Shown here: piece by piece, positions 1 to 11,800 of the stretch
Numbering within the stretch: position 1 is the first letter of the stretch
How the letters are laid out: each line of letters begins with the position of its first letter
NCBI GenBank assembly: GCA_000149265.1
Contig: CH003001.1
Location: forward strand, 451,558 to 515,557
Direction of reading: 5' to 3'
Source of the DNA: Ciona savignyi
Lineage: Eukaryota > Chordata > Ascidiacea > Phlebobranchia > Cionidae
Length of the DNA stretch: 64,000 nucleotides
The notes under the pieces: model-generated
Told to the model about the DNA's origin: nothing
The model's database searches: none
The model's input: the letters and a program-made list of their open reading frames with translations, nothing else
Position numbers and translations under genes: made by a program

Positions 1-2040
1 ACTAGGTCTAGGCTATATAGTTCTATTTAACTACAGTAAAAGTTATTTTAGTATATATTTGATCTTTTCTATTATATATTAGCAGAAAACAAAAAATGCA
101 AATTTAGATTCAGACCTTCTCAAACCGAAATAACTACAGAAAACATTGAGTTTAGTGATTTCACGCTCAAACTTCGGTTTGGAGATTCCATAATTTGATA
201 TACTGACACTGGTTTTGGCAGCAAATTTTATTCTTCAAAATATATTGAAAATTGGAGGGGGCCCATTTTACCCACGTGGCCCATTTTACCCACTTTTCCC
301 CTACCAATATCGTAGAGTTGTAGCAGTAGAAGATAGAATATATATATATATATATGTTTAACCGGGCGATGTTAAGAAGCCATGATGGCTCGTCTCTAAC
401 ACCGTGTTATATCGATATATGTATCGGTTGCGTTAACCATTGGGCAACATAACCATACATGTTTAATTTCCGCGAATTGGAAAACGAAAGGGCGTTATCA
501 CACGGGAAACCGTCAGATTAGCCTACTTCGTGCCCAATATCAGAGTTATTGCAGTGTGTTGTACATATAACATATCAGAGTTATTGCAGTGTGTTGTACC
601 TATAACAATAACGTTCATTCTGTTTTAGTACAACCCTATTAATTTAGCCACGGGCACAAACCGTCCTATACGCAACTGGTTTTGATCCAACTGCCTATTG
701 GCTACCTGCAGAATGCTAAAGCCCTTATCTTCTAGCTATTAAACCGGACATGCTTGTACTGGTAACAGGATAAGACCGCATAAGGACAGTCACTAAAACA
801 CGTTAATACTATAACTGGGAAATATTATAGGTAGCTTTTATGCGAGAGGCCTATTCTACAAAACATATTAATTAACTGAAAATGGAAAACAGATAATAAA
901 TGCAATTAAAATAGTAAACTTAACATCGTTTTTAAAAGTTCAATTTTTGCAGGTCTCCAAATTAAACACAGCGCATAAAGACAAAAACATGTCTTTTTAC
1001 CTTTGGATCCCACCATAGAGTAATAAAATATTAGTACCATACTAGTATATAAGTAGCCTACTCTATGATCCCACTTTTGTAGATGTTTAGGTCTACATAT
1101 AAATATCCCCTATTCCCCTCCAAAAAATAAATATTGCAACCAAGTTGAAGTTTGGATCAAAATAAGATCGACCAATTGGGCGTCGATAAATAGGTCGTTT
1201 AATCAAATAACCTTGAGTTTCAAGGTCAACTGAAAAGTAACACAAAAAGATATTACACACGAACGTAGTTTTGTAGAACTTTCCTAGGACTATAACCGTT
1301 TATCATATTAATTAGCAAGACACCAATACCAGTTAACAAAAGTAAATGTGTTTTTACTGACAATAGCAATTACTAGCTGATGTATAGGGGTACCTATATA
1401 TATATATATATATATATCATTTATAAGGAGGTAAAATTTATCAGTGTTTATTTCTTATTTAAGATAAAGCACTTTTCCATAAAACCTTTCGATACAGATT
1501 ACCAAATTTTAGTTAGATAAGCGATTCTGCAACCAGATGATGCAACTTCCTTGTAACAGCCAAGCTGGACTTTGGACTGTCTGTAACATTATTCCACAAC
1601 ACCTAACACTAATCACATCAAATGATATTGTTCTTATGTTGGTTTTTATTTTGCACATAGGGTATAAATTCAAACATAAGATTATACTATAATGCATAAA
1701 ATCTTTTGAAACCCACAATAAAAGGAACAGCTATCTATACAAAACACAGTGCACACATTCCCTATGGTAGATAAAAATAAATTGATTGCTTACAAACCAT
1801 GAAGCAATTACCCAATATTGGCAAAAAAGTGATCAAATTTTTTTCACTATACAACACTTATTTATGCAAATCAAAACTTTTCTTATATAATATATATTAT
1901 CAGTTTCGTACTTGGTATTTACATTTCAATCTGATTAAATCAAGAAAATACATTATGTAAGAGAGCAAACTTTAAGACAAAACCTTTATGTATATAATAA
2001 TAATTGCACTTAACATAAATTTATAGGCAATGCCGTTAGA
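1..2040. other. Left-edge noncoding region downstream of SLC52A
   Basis: AT-rich, with TA microsatellites near 338-355 and 1396-1418, a doubled GGCCCATTTTACCCAC at 260 and 278, and a SINE fragment at 455-660. It should include the SLC52A 3' UTR; I could not place its poly(A) site. No gene is seen. Confidence 0.55.
455..660 (-). mobile_element. SINE fragment with internal 35-bp duplication
   Basis: Reverse-orientation fragment with CACACGGGAAACCGTCAGAT and GAGTTATTGCAGTGTGTTGT. The latter occurs twice because 537-571 is repeated at 572-606. Confidence 0.65.
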
Positions 2041-4520
2041 TCAAGCACACACAGTTAAACATGGGTCACCGGATGTGAAACTTATAAGATGAGATACATT
2101 AACAAATGGGAAGATTAGTAAAGCACCAGTCATGGAGCCAGCTTGGACTACTGCACCATACCACACCAACGAGTGTATAGTTCCACGAGTTCTGAAAATC
2201 TGGGCGATCGATACTTTAACATAGGACACCAGACCAACAAACAAACATTGAGCGAGAACCTGTTTAAAAGAGATATTGTGTTAATAATTAAATATAATTG
2301 CAAAAGCCGTTTCCTGTAAGATTCGTGTATGGACAGTTAAATAATGTTGATGTTACAAAAGTTTGCTGGTAAAAGTAAGTAAACAAATTATATTTCTGGT
2401 TGTTGAGCTAAGAACCTTGTGATAATAGTGTCAAAATTCATTTTCTGATATAAATAAAAAAAACTTCAATGAAAGAACAGCATAATAATTAAAACATATA
2501 AAAGTGCCACCGTTGTTTACACTACAGTTCGGGATAGTATTTACCATTAACACAGCTCCGCTGGTTTGGTTTATCAGCAATGGACAAGGACTCCCAGTTG
2601 CAAGTATCATTAAATAGCTTCCAAAACCTGCAAAATTATATAGTTAAGCCTATGTATGCCTATTTACTACCATAAAGGTGGTGACATGGTAATTAAAAAG
2701 ATTCCCAAAATTAAAAAAAAAATAATAAAAAAGTAGTGATGGTGCTCAAAATACACTACTTTAAATTATCCAACTTTAAATCATGTGAATGAAAGCATAG
2801 CAGCCAGTTGTTATAACAATTCAAATGTGTTAAACATGACTACACCATGCCGGGAAATACAAGCTATAATTATCTTACCACATGCTAGCACTGAAAGGAT
2901 TCCGATATACACATGTGAAATCATTGGCAAAAACATGGCAATGAGACAAGCCACAGGATTTGCCATATTCCCCAACGTTGCTGCAAGGTGATATGCCAGT
3001 TCCCCATACGGCAGAGATGTATACGATGAAACCGATGGCAAGACACCATTTGAAAGGCCATTTATTACAAATATGATAAAAAGGAAATAAATGTAATCGG
3101 CTCGAAGAAGTGGATTAATCGTTTTCTTGAATAATGCCGTATCAGATGCATCACATAATTCTCCTTGATCAATTGCCTTAAAAGAAGTTTGTTTCTGAAA
3201 TTCTGAATTATGGTTTGGGCCGCTACTGTCAGAATCCATTAATTCAACAGAGTCATAAGGACTTGGAGTTGGAGTGGAACTAGCAGGGTATTGAGAGCTA
3301 GATGCTATGCTTCCTTGTTTGTAATTTATATCTTTTGACTCTGTGCGGAAATGGTTTGCCACTTTTGTGTGGTTTAAAAGGAAAAACGAAAGGCCACACA
3401 AAGCCATCATGATGCATAGAAGACCAAAGAACACGGCTTCCGAAAATCTGCAAATATAACAGCATAAATTTAGTAACATTTTTTTTCTAATAGTTTAAAA
3501 CTCTTTTACCTTGGACTTGAATAGTGGGTTTCAATATGGTAAGTGGTTGTGTTTGCAGTATCATTAAATTGCGAAACGTTCACACATTTAGAATTCCCAA
3601 CACCTTGAGCAAGAGCAAATATACTGGGCATAAAACCACTGAGACCTTCTCCAATAAAATAAGTCGTTAAAAACATGCTCTGGAATCGATTCATGAAGGG
3701 AAGGAATGTGACTGATGAGGTACAATCCACAAATGCAAGTGCATACCTGGTAAATGCAAACATTTAGGCTGTGTAATCATATTTATATATAAAATAAATA
3801 TATATAAAAGTTTTCTTTTCCCATGTAAACTTTAAAAAAATTAAAAAATTAATGGTAAGAAAGCTGCGAATGACATCTAAGTAGACATTAAATTGGCTGC
3901 CCCCCCAAAAATCAAAACCTACCATAAACAAAAGAGAGCAAGGCTATGCTCTGTTCCTGCAACCATGACAGTTTTATTCCAAAAGAAGCAAAGAAGCAGG
4001 CATGACAATGTACCAATTGAAATAATGCTGTATATCATGGCATTTTGGTGGAAATATTTAGAACAAAATGCCTGTAAAATAATTTTGAAATAAAAACTTG
4101 GATTAAAATATAAAAAAGATGATGTACAAGTAATTTAATGAAGAGAGTACAGCAACTGCACACTTGAGATTTGTATACTATTATTGCAAACTTAGTTGAT
4201 TTTTATAGTTGGAGCATAATGAAGTTATCTAGCCGTAGTGGCCATTTAGTTGAGCACAAAACATTGTTAAATGAAGCTTAATGATATAAATTCAATATAC
4301 ATTGTTGGCGTACCTGCATTAGTGTTACTATTAGTGGCCCCAAATTTCCAACTTGGGAAATCACTGTTAGGTAAGAAGGCAATTGCCATAGCTCAGGAGC
4401 TTGGGAAACAATAGCTGGCAATTCAACCCAAACTCCGTTGACTGCAATCCATGCACCAGCTCCAAAAAGTAAAACCAGTAGTTGCATAAGCGGTTTCGAT
4501 GTTCCCCAGTTACACTGCAT
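2041..4520 (-). CDS. SLC52A: Riboflavin transporter, SLC52A family (complete, 6 exons)
   Basis: Multi-pass plasma-membrane carrier that takes up riboflavin (family knowledge). Coding exons on the minus strand are 4520-4314, 4071-3923, 3746-3510, 3447-2879, 2627-2545 and 2259-2041. Every junction has GT-AG ends and matching phase, giving about 487 residues against roughly 445-470 in vertebrates. The N-terminus reads [19 protein letters not shown] and then [19 protein letters not shown], both family hallmarks. Exon 3 holds [17 protein letters not shown] and the [19 protein letters not shown] segment. A hydrophilic Ser-rich loop (around 3200-3350) separates the two membrane halves, and the last exon closes the final helices. 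I chose ATG 4520 because the family N-terminus follows at once. A possible acceptor lies about 20-30 bp upstream of the ATG, so a 5' UTR intron or spliced-leader addition is possible. Paralogue number (1, 2 or 3) cannot be assigned. Confidence 0.9.
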
Positions 4521-5862
4521 CCTATTTTGTTGGTTTGCCTATAGCCTGAAAACTTTGAAAAACTAAGTTATGTCAGTCAAATGAGTCGATGACTGTTAAA
4601 TAACAAAAATTTGTTTTATACCCACTTCCTTTCAATTTAAGTCACAAACAAGACATGGCTGGTTAACCTTGGTGTACATGTTTCATCTTGGGAAAAAAAC
4701 TGAAAGAAGGGAAACTGCTTACTAAAACTATGGAAACTAATTTTAACCATGTCCTGGACACTAATCTCAACCCCAGAGCTAATCCTAAATCCAGCCCTAG
4801 CACTAATCTTAACACTCTAATCTTTATTTTAGTGTAAACTTTCCCTCCTTTTAGTTTTTCCTCCAGACGAAACAGTACACCAAGGTTAACCAGCTTTTAC
4901 ACACACAATATGACTCAACTTCCAAGCAATACCAACGTGCAGTTTCTTTTCTCTCTATCTGCCTTTTTCTCCTGGGTAAGGTTGGCTCTCTTCATGACAA
5001 TAATATAACCGACAAGCCGCTAAGATATCATATTCTTTTAGAATGTCTTTGTTAACATTTTCACTACTAAAATTTTACAATAACAATCGGATATATGAAA
5101 CATCAGGCGTCAATCACTTTCAATTTTCTCACCGTATCAACATTATAGCTATGTACTATAGCGACCTCTCGTGGTGCTATTGTACGATTTACCTTCCCAT
5201 CATGCATTGCAAACAATTCCCGCGATGGCCAATGGAAAAAAATTGTTGTACATGAACAACCAATGTTTCTGTAATTTTCAGCTTACTAAAGATTATTTAA
5301 CAGGTAAGTGTGATTTATTACATTTCAATTAATACTTAAATGTCTATGGAATGTTTAATTAGGTAAAAAATGTAACCTTAAATGTTTACCTTAATTTTTT
5401 TTAAATCAATATTGATTAAATATTTATCGGTTGATGTATTTAACTATGATGATTTTTTTATGTATCATTAATGTAAGCGACACATATCTAGTATCGGTAC
5501 TTCCGAGCTATTATTTTATTTGAAATCATCATATAATTCATATTATTGCACCGCAAAATGTAAATTGTTAAAACAGGTTTTAGCGAAAAATTTTTCATGC
5601 ACCAATTATTTTAAGCCACTAGGATATATATTCACTCTTAGTGTCTGTATTATGGTGTGACATTGGGTACCTGTACAATAAACCGTTAAAACTAGTAGTT
5701 TGATATGTAAACAAATATAATATCATGTTCAGGAAGAACATCACTACTGAATAATAGCAGACATGGTTATTTATACAATGCAGTCTACGTTTTAAATTGA
5801 AATCGACGAATTGCCACTGCCACAAGTATTAAATAAATAATTATAAATTATTTTGAAATTTA
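4521..5862. promoter_or_regulatory. Divergent 5' region between SLC52A and the Tudor/zinc-finger gene
   Basis: About 1.3 kb separates the two start regions. It holds the MITE at 4658-4894. A likely noncoding first exon of the plus-strand gene ends with the donor CAG|GTAAGTG after 5303, and a matching acceptor (AATTTAG) sits just before 5863. No coding potential is seen apart from chance ORFs. The promoter role is inferred from gene orientation only. Confidence 0.45.
4658..4894. mobile_element. MITE, 237 bp, with about 70-bp terminal inverted repeats
   Basis: The left end GCTGGTTAACCTTGGTGTAC and the reverse complement of the right end are identical for 20 bp. They stay alignable for about 70 bp, through a GTTTC, poly-A and AGGGAAA stretch. 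The interior is a degenerate CTAAYCCTAA-like array (about 4760-4825). There is no coding capacity. The target duplication is not clear, so I do not assign a superfamily. Confidence 0.75.
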
Positions 5863-5886
5863 GGCACGCCTTCTGAATTTACATGG

Positions 5887-8800
5887 ATGTGCTGGAAACC
5901 ACGAAATTCCCAATCCAAAATGGAACACACTAATAGTGGTGTGGAAGAATATTTTGCTTCTGTCAAAGAGACCTCATTAAACATATCAGACGAAAAAATC
6001 AAAGTCACCAAATTACAAGACGACTTGCTCGAAAACAGCAACGATAGTTTTTCGAGCGAAAATTCGTCTGTTTATGCGTCACCTATGGCAAATGTTGAGG
6101 ACACTGAAAGTGGGATGGAAACAGAAGTAGCAAATGAGAGATTAAACGAAACAAATATAATACCATTTGGACATGAGAAGCCGTTAAACCCTAATCAAGG
6201 AAAAATATTAGCCGCGATGTTAAAGGAAATTGATAAAAAATTGGTCGATAAAAATAATGAAACTGTCATAAATTCAGAAAATCTAACTTCTCCACATCCT
6301 GAACAAAATTGTGAGGAATATAGAAATGCAAAGAATGAAAATCCTTTACGACTTTTAGCGACATGTCCAACCGAACTGGTGCAGGAAGACAAATCTAGAA
6401 ATAGTGATGAACAGTCTGTGATAGAATGTATTAACGAAATGCCTGTATTGAAAGAAAATAAAATTAGTTTGAATGCAAAAAGTAAAAATGAACTAAAAGA
6501 AAGTGTTGCGATTTCTGGATCTAGCGGATCACTGGTGATAAGTACTGGTACTTCTACTGCAACTAACAGTTTGGCTAACTTATCAACCACTGCAACTGGT
6601 CTGACCGATTCGGCCACCATTTCAATTAGTACTGCTAATTCAGTAACTAATTCAACAACAATAGCTGATTCGGTGACCATTTCAAGTGGTACTGCTAATT
6701 CGACAAGTATAACTGATTCTGCAACCATTCAAACTGGTTATTCCGAATCATCAAATGCTTCTTGTAGTTTTGAAGACTCAGCAACTACATCAACCAGTTT
6801 AACTGACTCATCAACCACGTTGCATGAATCGGCAAGTACTTCAACCAGTAATTCGACCGACAAAGATTTAAATTTGAAAAATGCTGAAACATGCAAAGTT
6901 CCACCTACATCTACAAAACCAGCAATGGTCATTACCAAAGATACACATACTGGTATAATACCACTAACTGGGGTAAAAACAACAACGGTTTGTCCAACTT
7001 CGCATCCAAGTGGGCCACAAAATAGAAAGCGCTCAAAAGAGGTATGTACATTCTTTTTTAAATACTTTTATGGGTTGCTTGTTACAGTTTAACCTAGGCC
7101 TGGCCGTAGACTATTTTTAGCTTTTTTTCTTTGTAGAATTGTAGTAATATGCATACATAATTAAGGTATTGTGATTGGGACTATTCTAAAATACTACCAT
7201 AGCTTTTAACCTTCAAAATATTTTTCTTTCTCCAGGTATTTCTTGTAAAAAGTCTGCAAGCTCAAGAAAAGCCATCAGTCACCACGGCAAAAGCAAAAAT
7301 TAAGCCAGTTTTTGGACTTGAAGACATAAACAGAAGAAACAAATCCAATGATAAATCATTTCCAATCATTTATATTGGTGCACCCAATATTTTAGATATG
7401 CAGGTATGGGGTACTTTTATTGTGTTTATTGACAAACCACACCTTTGGTTGTTAAGTAGTGGACTACTTTCTAATTATTTGTCCATACGTAGCTATTTCC
7501 TATTTATAGGATTTTAAAAGATTTCAATACACTACTAACCCGATGCAGAACAGTGCCCATATATATTTAACTTTTGTGATGAACGAATAAATAGAATAGG
7601 CACTCATGTTTATCGCAGTAATTTTACAAATTACTGTGCAATAAAGTAAAGTATCGTTGAGGATTATCGTCAGATTACCTTGTGTCAAATATCATGTCAA
7701 ACTGGAACTCCTAGAATGAGTAGTAGCTTTCTTACATATTAACTACTACTCACTGCAATAACTGTATCAATATATCATTGATATGCGAGCTGTTTCAATT
7801 TTAGTGGAATCCATTAATCCAATATGATTGGATGATCCCTTTTAAGTACCTCCTAAACCAATCACACAACCAAACTTGCAACCAGTTTCAAACCTGCATG
7901 CCTTCGGCTGAAAGAGAACCCACTAACCCATCAAGCTATTCAGATGGATACAATTGTATCAACATACATGTGCAACACTTACTTTAAAATGAAATAAAAT
8001 AAAAGTATTGTTGTTATTATGCAGGCTTACAGAAAGCAAGTAAAAGCTGAAGAAGATGCTGCAGCAGCAACTCAAACAAAGAAATCTGACATTACAACAT
8101 ATCTAGATGATGAAACCGGTCAAATTAAGACAGTTTCCAAATTAGAGCCATCAGAGGTAACTTGTACAATGTTTTTTTAATTAAAAAAATGATTATATGC
8201 CATATGGTTTAAGTTAAATTCAAGGGTGAAAGGAAAATCTTTAAGTTCTAATCAGTGCGTCTCGCTATTTGATACCATATGATTTTTTTTTAATTTTTAA
8301 GAAATATCTAAGTATCTTGAGCATCTAGTTTTTGTAATCTTTATAACATACCGGTACCCTTACTGAAAAATAAAAAAATGACCTAATATCTTTTGAGGTA
8401 TGTAGATTAGCCTATGCCATTGAAGGTTAAACATATTTAATTTATTAAATAAAGAAGATATACATATAGTAAAATTATCACTTCTCTTGCATGAAATTTT
8501 TAACATCTGATAGTGAAGCAATGTCCACATAGTGTTCACTCCTTGTATAGACTCGAGATCCATCTGCTTTCATACAACACAAAGCCGCTAGATTATGTAG
8601 AATTACTCTTTTTAACATTTCTTTTTCCATAGGATGTGTCACCCAAACTGAATGTATTTTCGGACGCACTAAAAACTATAGCTTCTGTGACTGTAGCAAC
8701 AAAGTCAACATCATCCACTTCATCGGTCCCCCTTAAACTTGTCGCCACGTCAAAGTCAGTTGATCTACCTTTTAAAGACACGTTCACAATCAAGAAAACC

Positions 8801-11800
8801 ATGGCTGGATTCTTGAACGAAGATGATCCGAACGAACATGTTTCGAAGCCCGTGGTTGTAACTATCCCCACAAGCAAATTGCCAGTGTGGGATGATAGCG
8901 TATCTCCTAGTATGATATACACAAGCCCGTTTGACCCGAAACCACTCAGTAAGGCAATCAACAACCCAAAACCAATCAATCTGAATAAGTCTGCAACGAC
9001 CGCAACTATAATAACAAGTCCAAAAATCTCAGCCATCAGCGTGAAATGTTCAAAAGTGAGTCCGACTGTAGTGAAATCCTCAGTTCCCGTTGTGTGGCCA
9101 CTATCATCTTCAGCGGACAACCGTCCTTTTAAATTAATCGTTAAAAAAACAACATCACTGCAGCACGACATTAAGACCCTTATACCGGCAGTATCGGTGT
9201 CAACAAAAGTTCTAACCACAGCCGCCAGTTCGTCCATTAAGGTGGTGAAGCCAGACACAAACCAAATTTACAAGTACAAATGGAGTAAGCCTTTAAATAA
9301 AACTGATGGTATACAAGTACTGAAGCCAAACTTGCCAGTAATTTCCACTCGCCCAAGCAAGCCACCAAGTGATTCATTTGTTCCCATAAAAGTGGCGTCG
9401 ATTACTCAAATAAAAACTGAAAGGTAATTTTTTAAATAATTCATTACCAGTACCTTATGTTGCATGATCTATTTATTATGTAGTAAAATTGTAATTGATT
9501 AAAACAGTAACTCAGATTTTCCTGGATTTTTATGCCATGTTATAAGGTTATAAATTAAATCGGAAATAATGGTAATTTTTTATACTTCATTACTTAATAT
9601 ACAGATGGTAAACTGTTTTTATCCTTTTGTAGACCTATATAAAATAAACATAGGAGTAGGACTGCATATATATGTTTATATGTTCTTGTTTTGTTTAGTC
9701 CTGTCACACCAGTGACAGCATCTCCGAAACCCGCTATTGTACCTGTGCCCACACCGACACCTCTTCACAAGAAAATAGATCAACTTGTGAAGTCCAAAGA
9801 AAGAAAGTTCAACAGAAAAGGTTTTTTTAGTAATATTTTTACAAAATTTGGGCTGTTTAATAGCATAATTTTAACATTAATTCATACTCTAAGGATATGT
9901 TTTTATTTTGAGTTTAAAGCCTGTCTTAATATAAGTCAAGATCATGACTGTTGGGAATAATTTATAAACTTGTAAGAACGTCTAATTTGAAAACACAAGC
10001 CATAATTTCGAGTCATAGAACCGACAAACATTTTGAATCGCCCAAGGATAAAAAAGGCAACAAGTTTTGTTTAGTTATCTGTGTTTGGTGTGGCCAAATA
10101 TTTAAATTTAAACACAGACGGCAATTGAATTCATATATAAGGAACAAGGATAAGATTGTTCGCTCTGTCTGTGACACACAATGTTATTCAAACATATCCC
10201 AATTGTCCTAAAATAGCCCCATCCAGAACAAATCCACATTTGAGAATTGTGTAGGAATGCAGCCTATTCTCCTATTCTGAGGTGTATAGTTGGACCAGCA
10301 AATGTTTGGGTATAATTTCCTTGACACACAAAATTGTTTTCAAATGCTACTTGATGGAAATTCATTCCGGGTTGTAAAATTTATTTGTTTGGAATTTGAA
10401 TCGAGTACCAGAAACTTGAAAAAAAGTATGAAAGCTGTAACAGTACTTTATCTTAAACCGTTTCGGAATATAAATTTTTCAAAACTCAAACACACTATTT
10501 TATTTTTGCACAACATAACCTTAAATGGTTTTGCATTACAGGCATGTTAATAAAGTTCGAGGATGGTGTAAAGATGTGGGTGGATAACATTCGCAATGTC
10601 ACCTATGATGATGACGAACCAATAAAGTCGTGGAGGGTCAAACCTGGCACCAAGGTTTAGTCAATTAGTCCCCAATTTTAAAATCATACACATAAAATTT
10701 GCAAATAAGTGTGGTTCATCTGCTAAATGCTCTTTTTTTTCTTGAGCATTTCCTCAATATACGGTAAATTATATAATCGCTACATTGAGCATCATTGTAA
10801 CTTTTTTGGCAATACCGCCCAAAATGCTTTGCTCTCTATAAACAAATAAGGACTGTCTTGGTATAAGTGGATCTAACAGTATTTAAATTAGCATTGTGTG
10901 ACCAATTTCGTTACAGGTTGCGGCAAAGTATTCCGATGGTTTGTTTTATGATGCTGAAGTTGTAGCATCCTACGATGGTACTGCGACCACAGGTAAAAAA
11001 GAATAGGGCAGGATATTGAAGTTTATCCCTGTGAATAGTAAAACGCAAGCGGTGTTAATTACACCGGCAATCAATAGTTCACCTAAAGACCACCTTCGTG
11101 ACCACAACATAGATATTGCATTGTGTTGTTGTGTTTGAATTTTCTTCAATTTGGTAGAACCCATCATTCCACGGTGTTCAGGCTATTTCCAATAAGTGTC
11201 TTTCCCAAGGACACAGCCACTAGCACTAGCTTTACAAAAAAATCAAGTACAACTAAAACTACATGTTGTTAGCTCAGTTGGAGTATCCGCATAAAGGTTT
11301 GAACCATCCATTTCCTAATCCTGTTTGTCCTTCGGCTAAGTACTTTTTGTTGCTGGAACCCAGTGGAATTTAATTTAAAAACGAATTTTAACGCAGCTTC
11401 TTTGCTGTGCACACTGAACTTAATGGTAATCACACTGGTTAATTGTAGACTTCCTGTAATATGAACTGTAAATTTATATTATTTATTACATTCGATTATG
11501 TCACTTCTATCCAAATAAATATGACCGAACACCTAGTGTTGGTAAACTGAAGGTATTTTTTGTGCATTTCAATTATGAATACCAATAAACTCTATATCAG
11601 CTTTGTTTAAATGAAACAATATCAGCCATCAGGAGTAATTTGTGACCGAGGTAAAGCAATGGCCATTTGTGACTTTTTGTTTTGTTCACCAGCCGAATAT
11701 GATAAAAAAGAAACAACGGAAAAACAGCAAGAGAGCAAGGAATCTACTAACCCCCCACCACCTCCGAAGAGAGTAAGGAACACTATCTTAAATCGTCGAC

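Noticed and set aside
6195-6728. 177-codon ORF on the minus strand
   Set aside because: Antisense shadow of the Ser/Thr-rich exon of the Tudor/zinc-finger gene; the plus strand has phase-matched splicing.
8593-9258. 221-codon ORF on the minus strand
   Set aside because: Antisense to exon 4 (8633-9423) of the Tudor/zinc-finger gene; no domain.
9951-10550. Two 86-codon ORFs (9951-10211, 10290-10550)
   Set aside because: They lie in the intron between exons at 9699-9820 and 10542-10654, and their products look like translated AT-rich noncoding DNA.
11268-11320. tRNA-like stretch TTAGCTCAGTTGGAG with GGTTTGAACC
   Set aside because: A- and B-box-like parts are too close and no cloverleaf can be drawn; it lies at the edge of a degenerate SINE.
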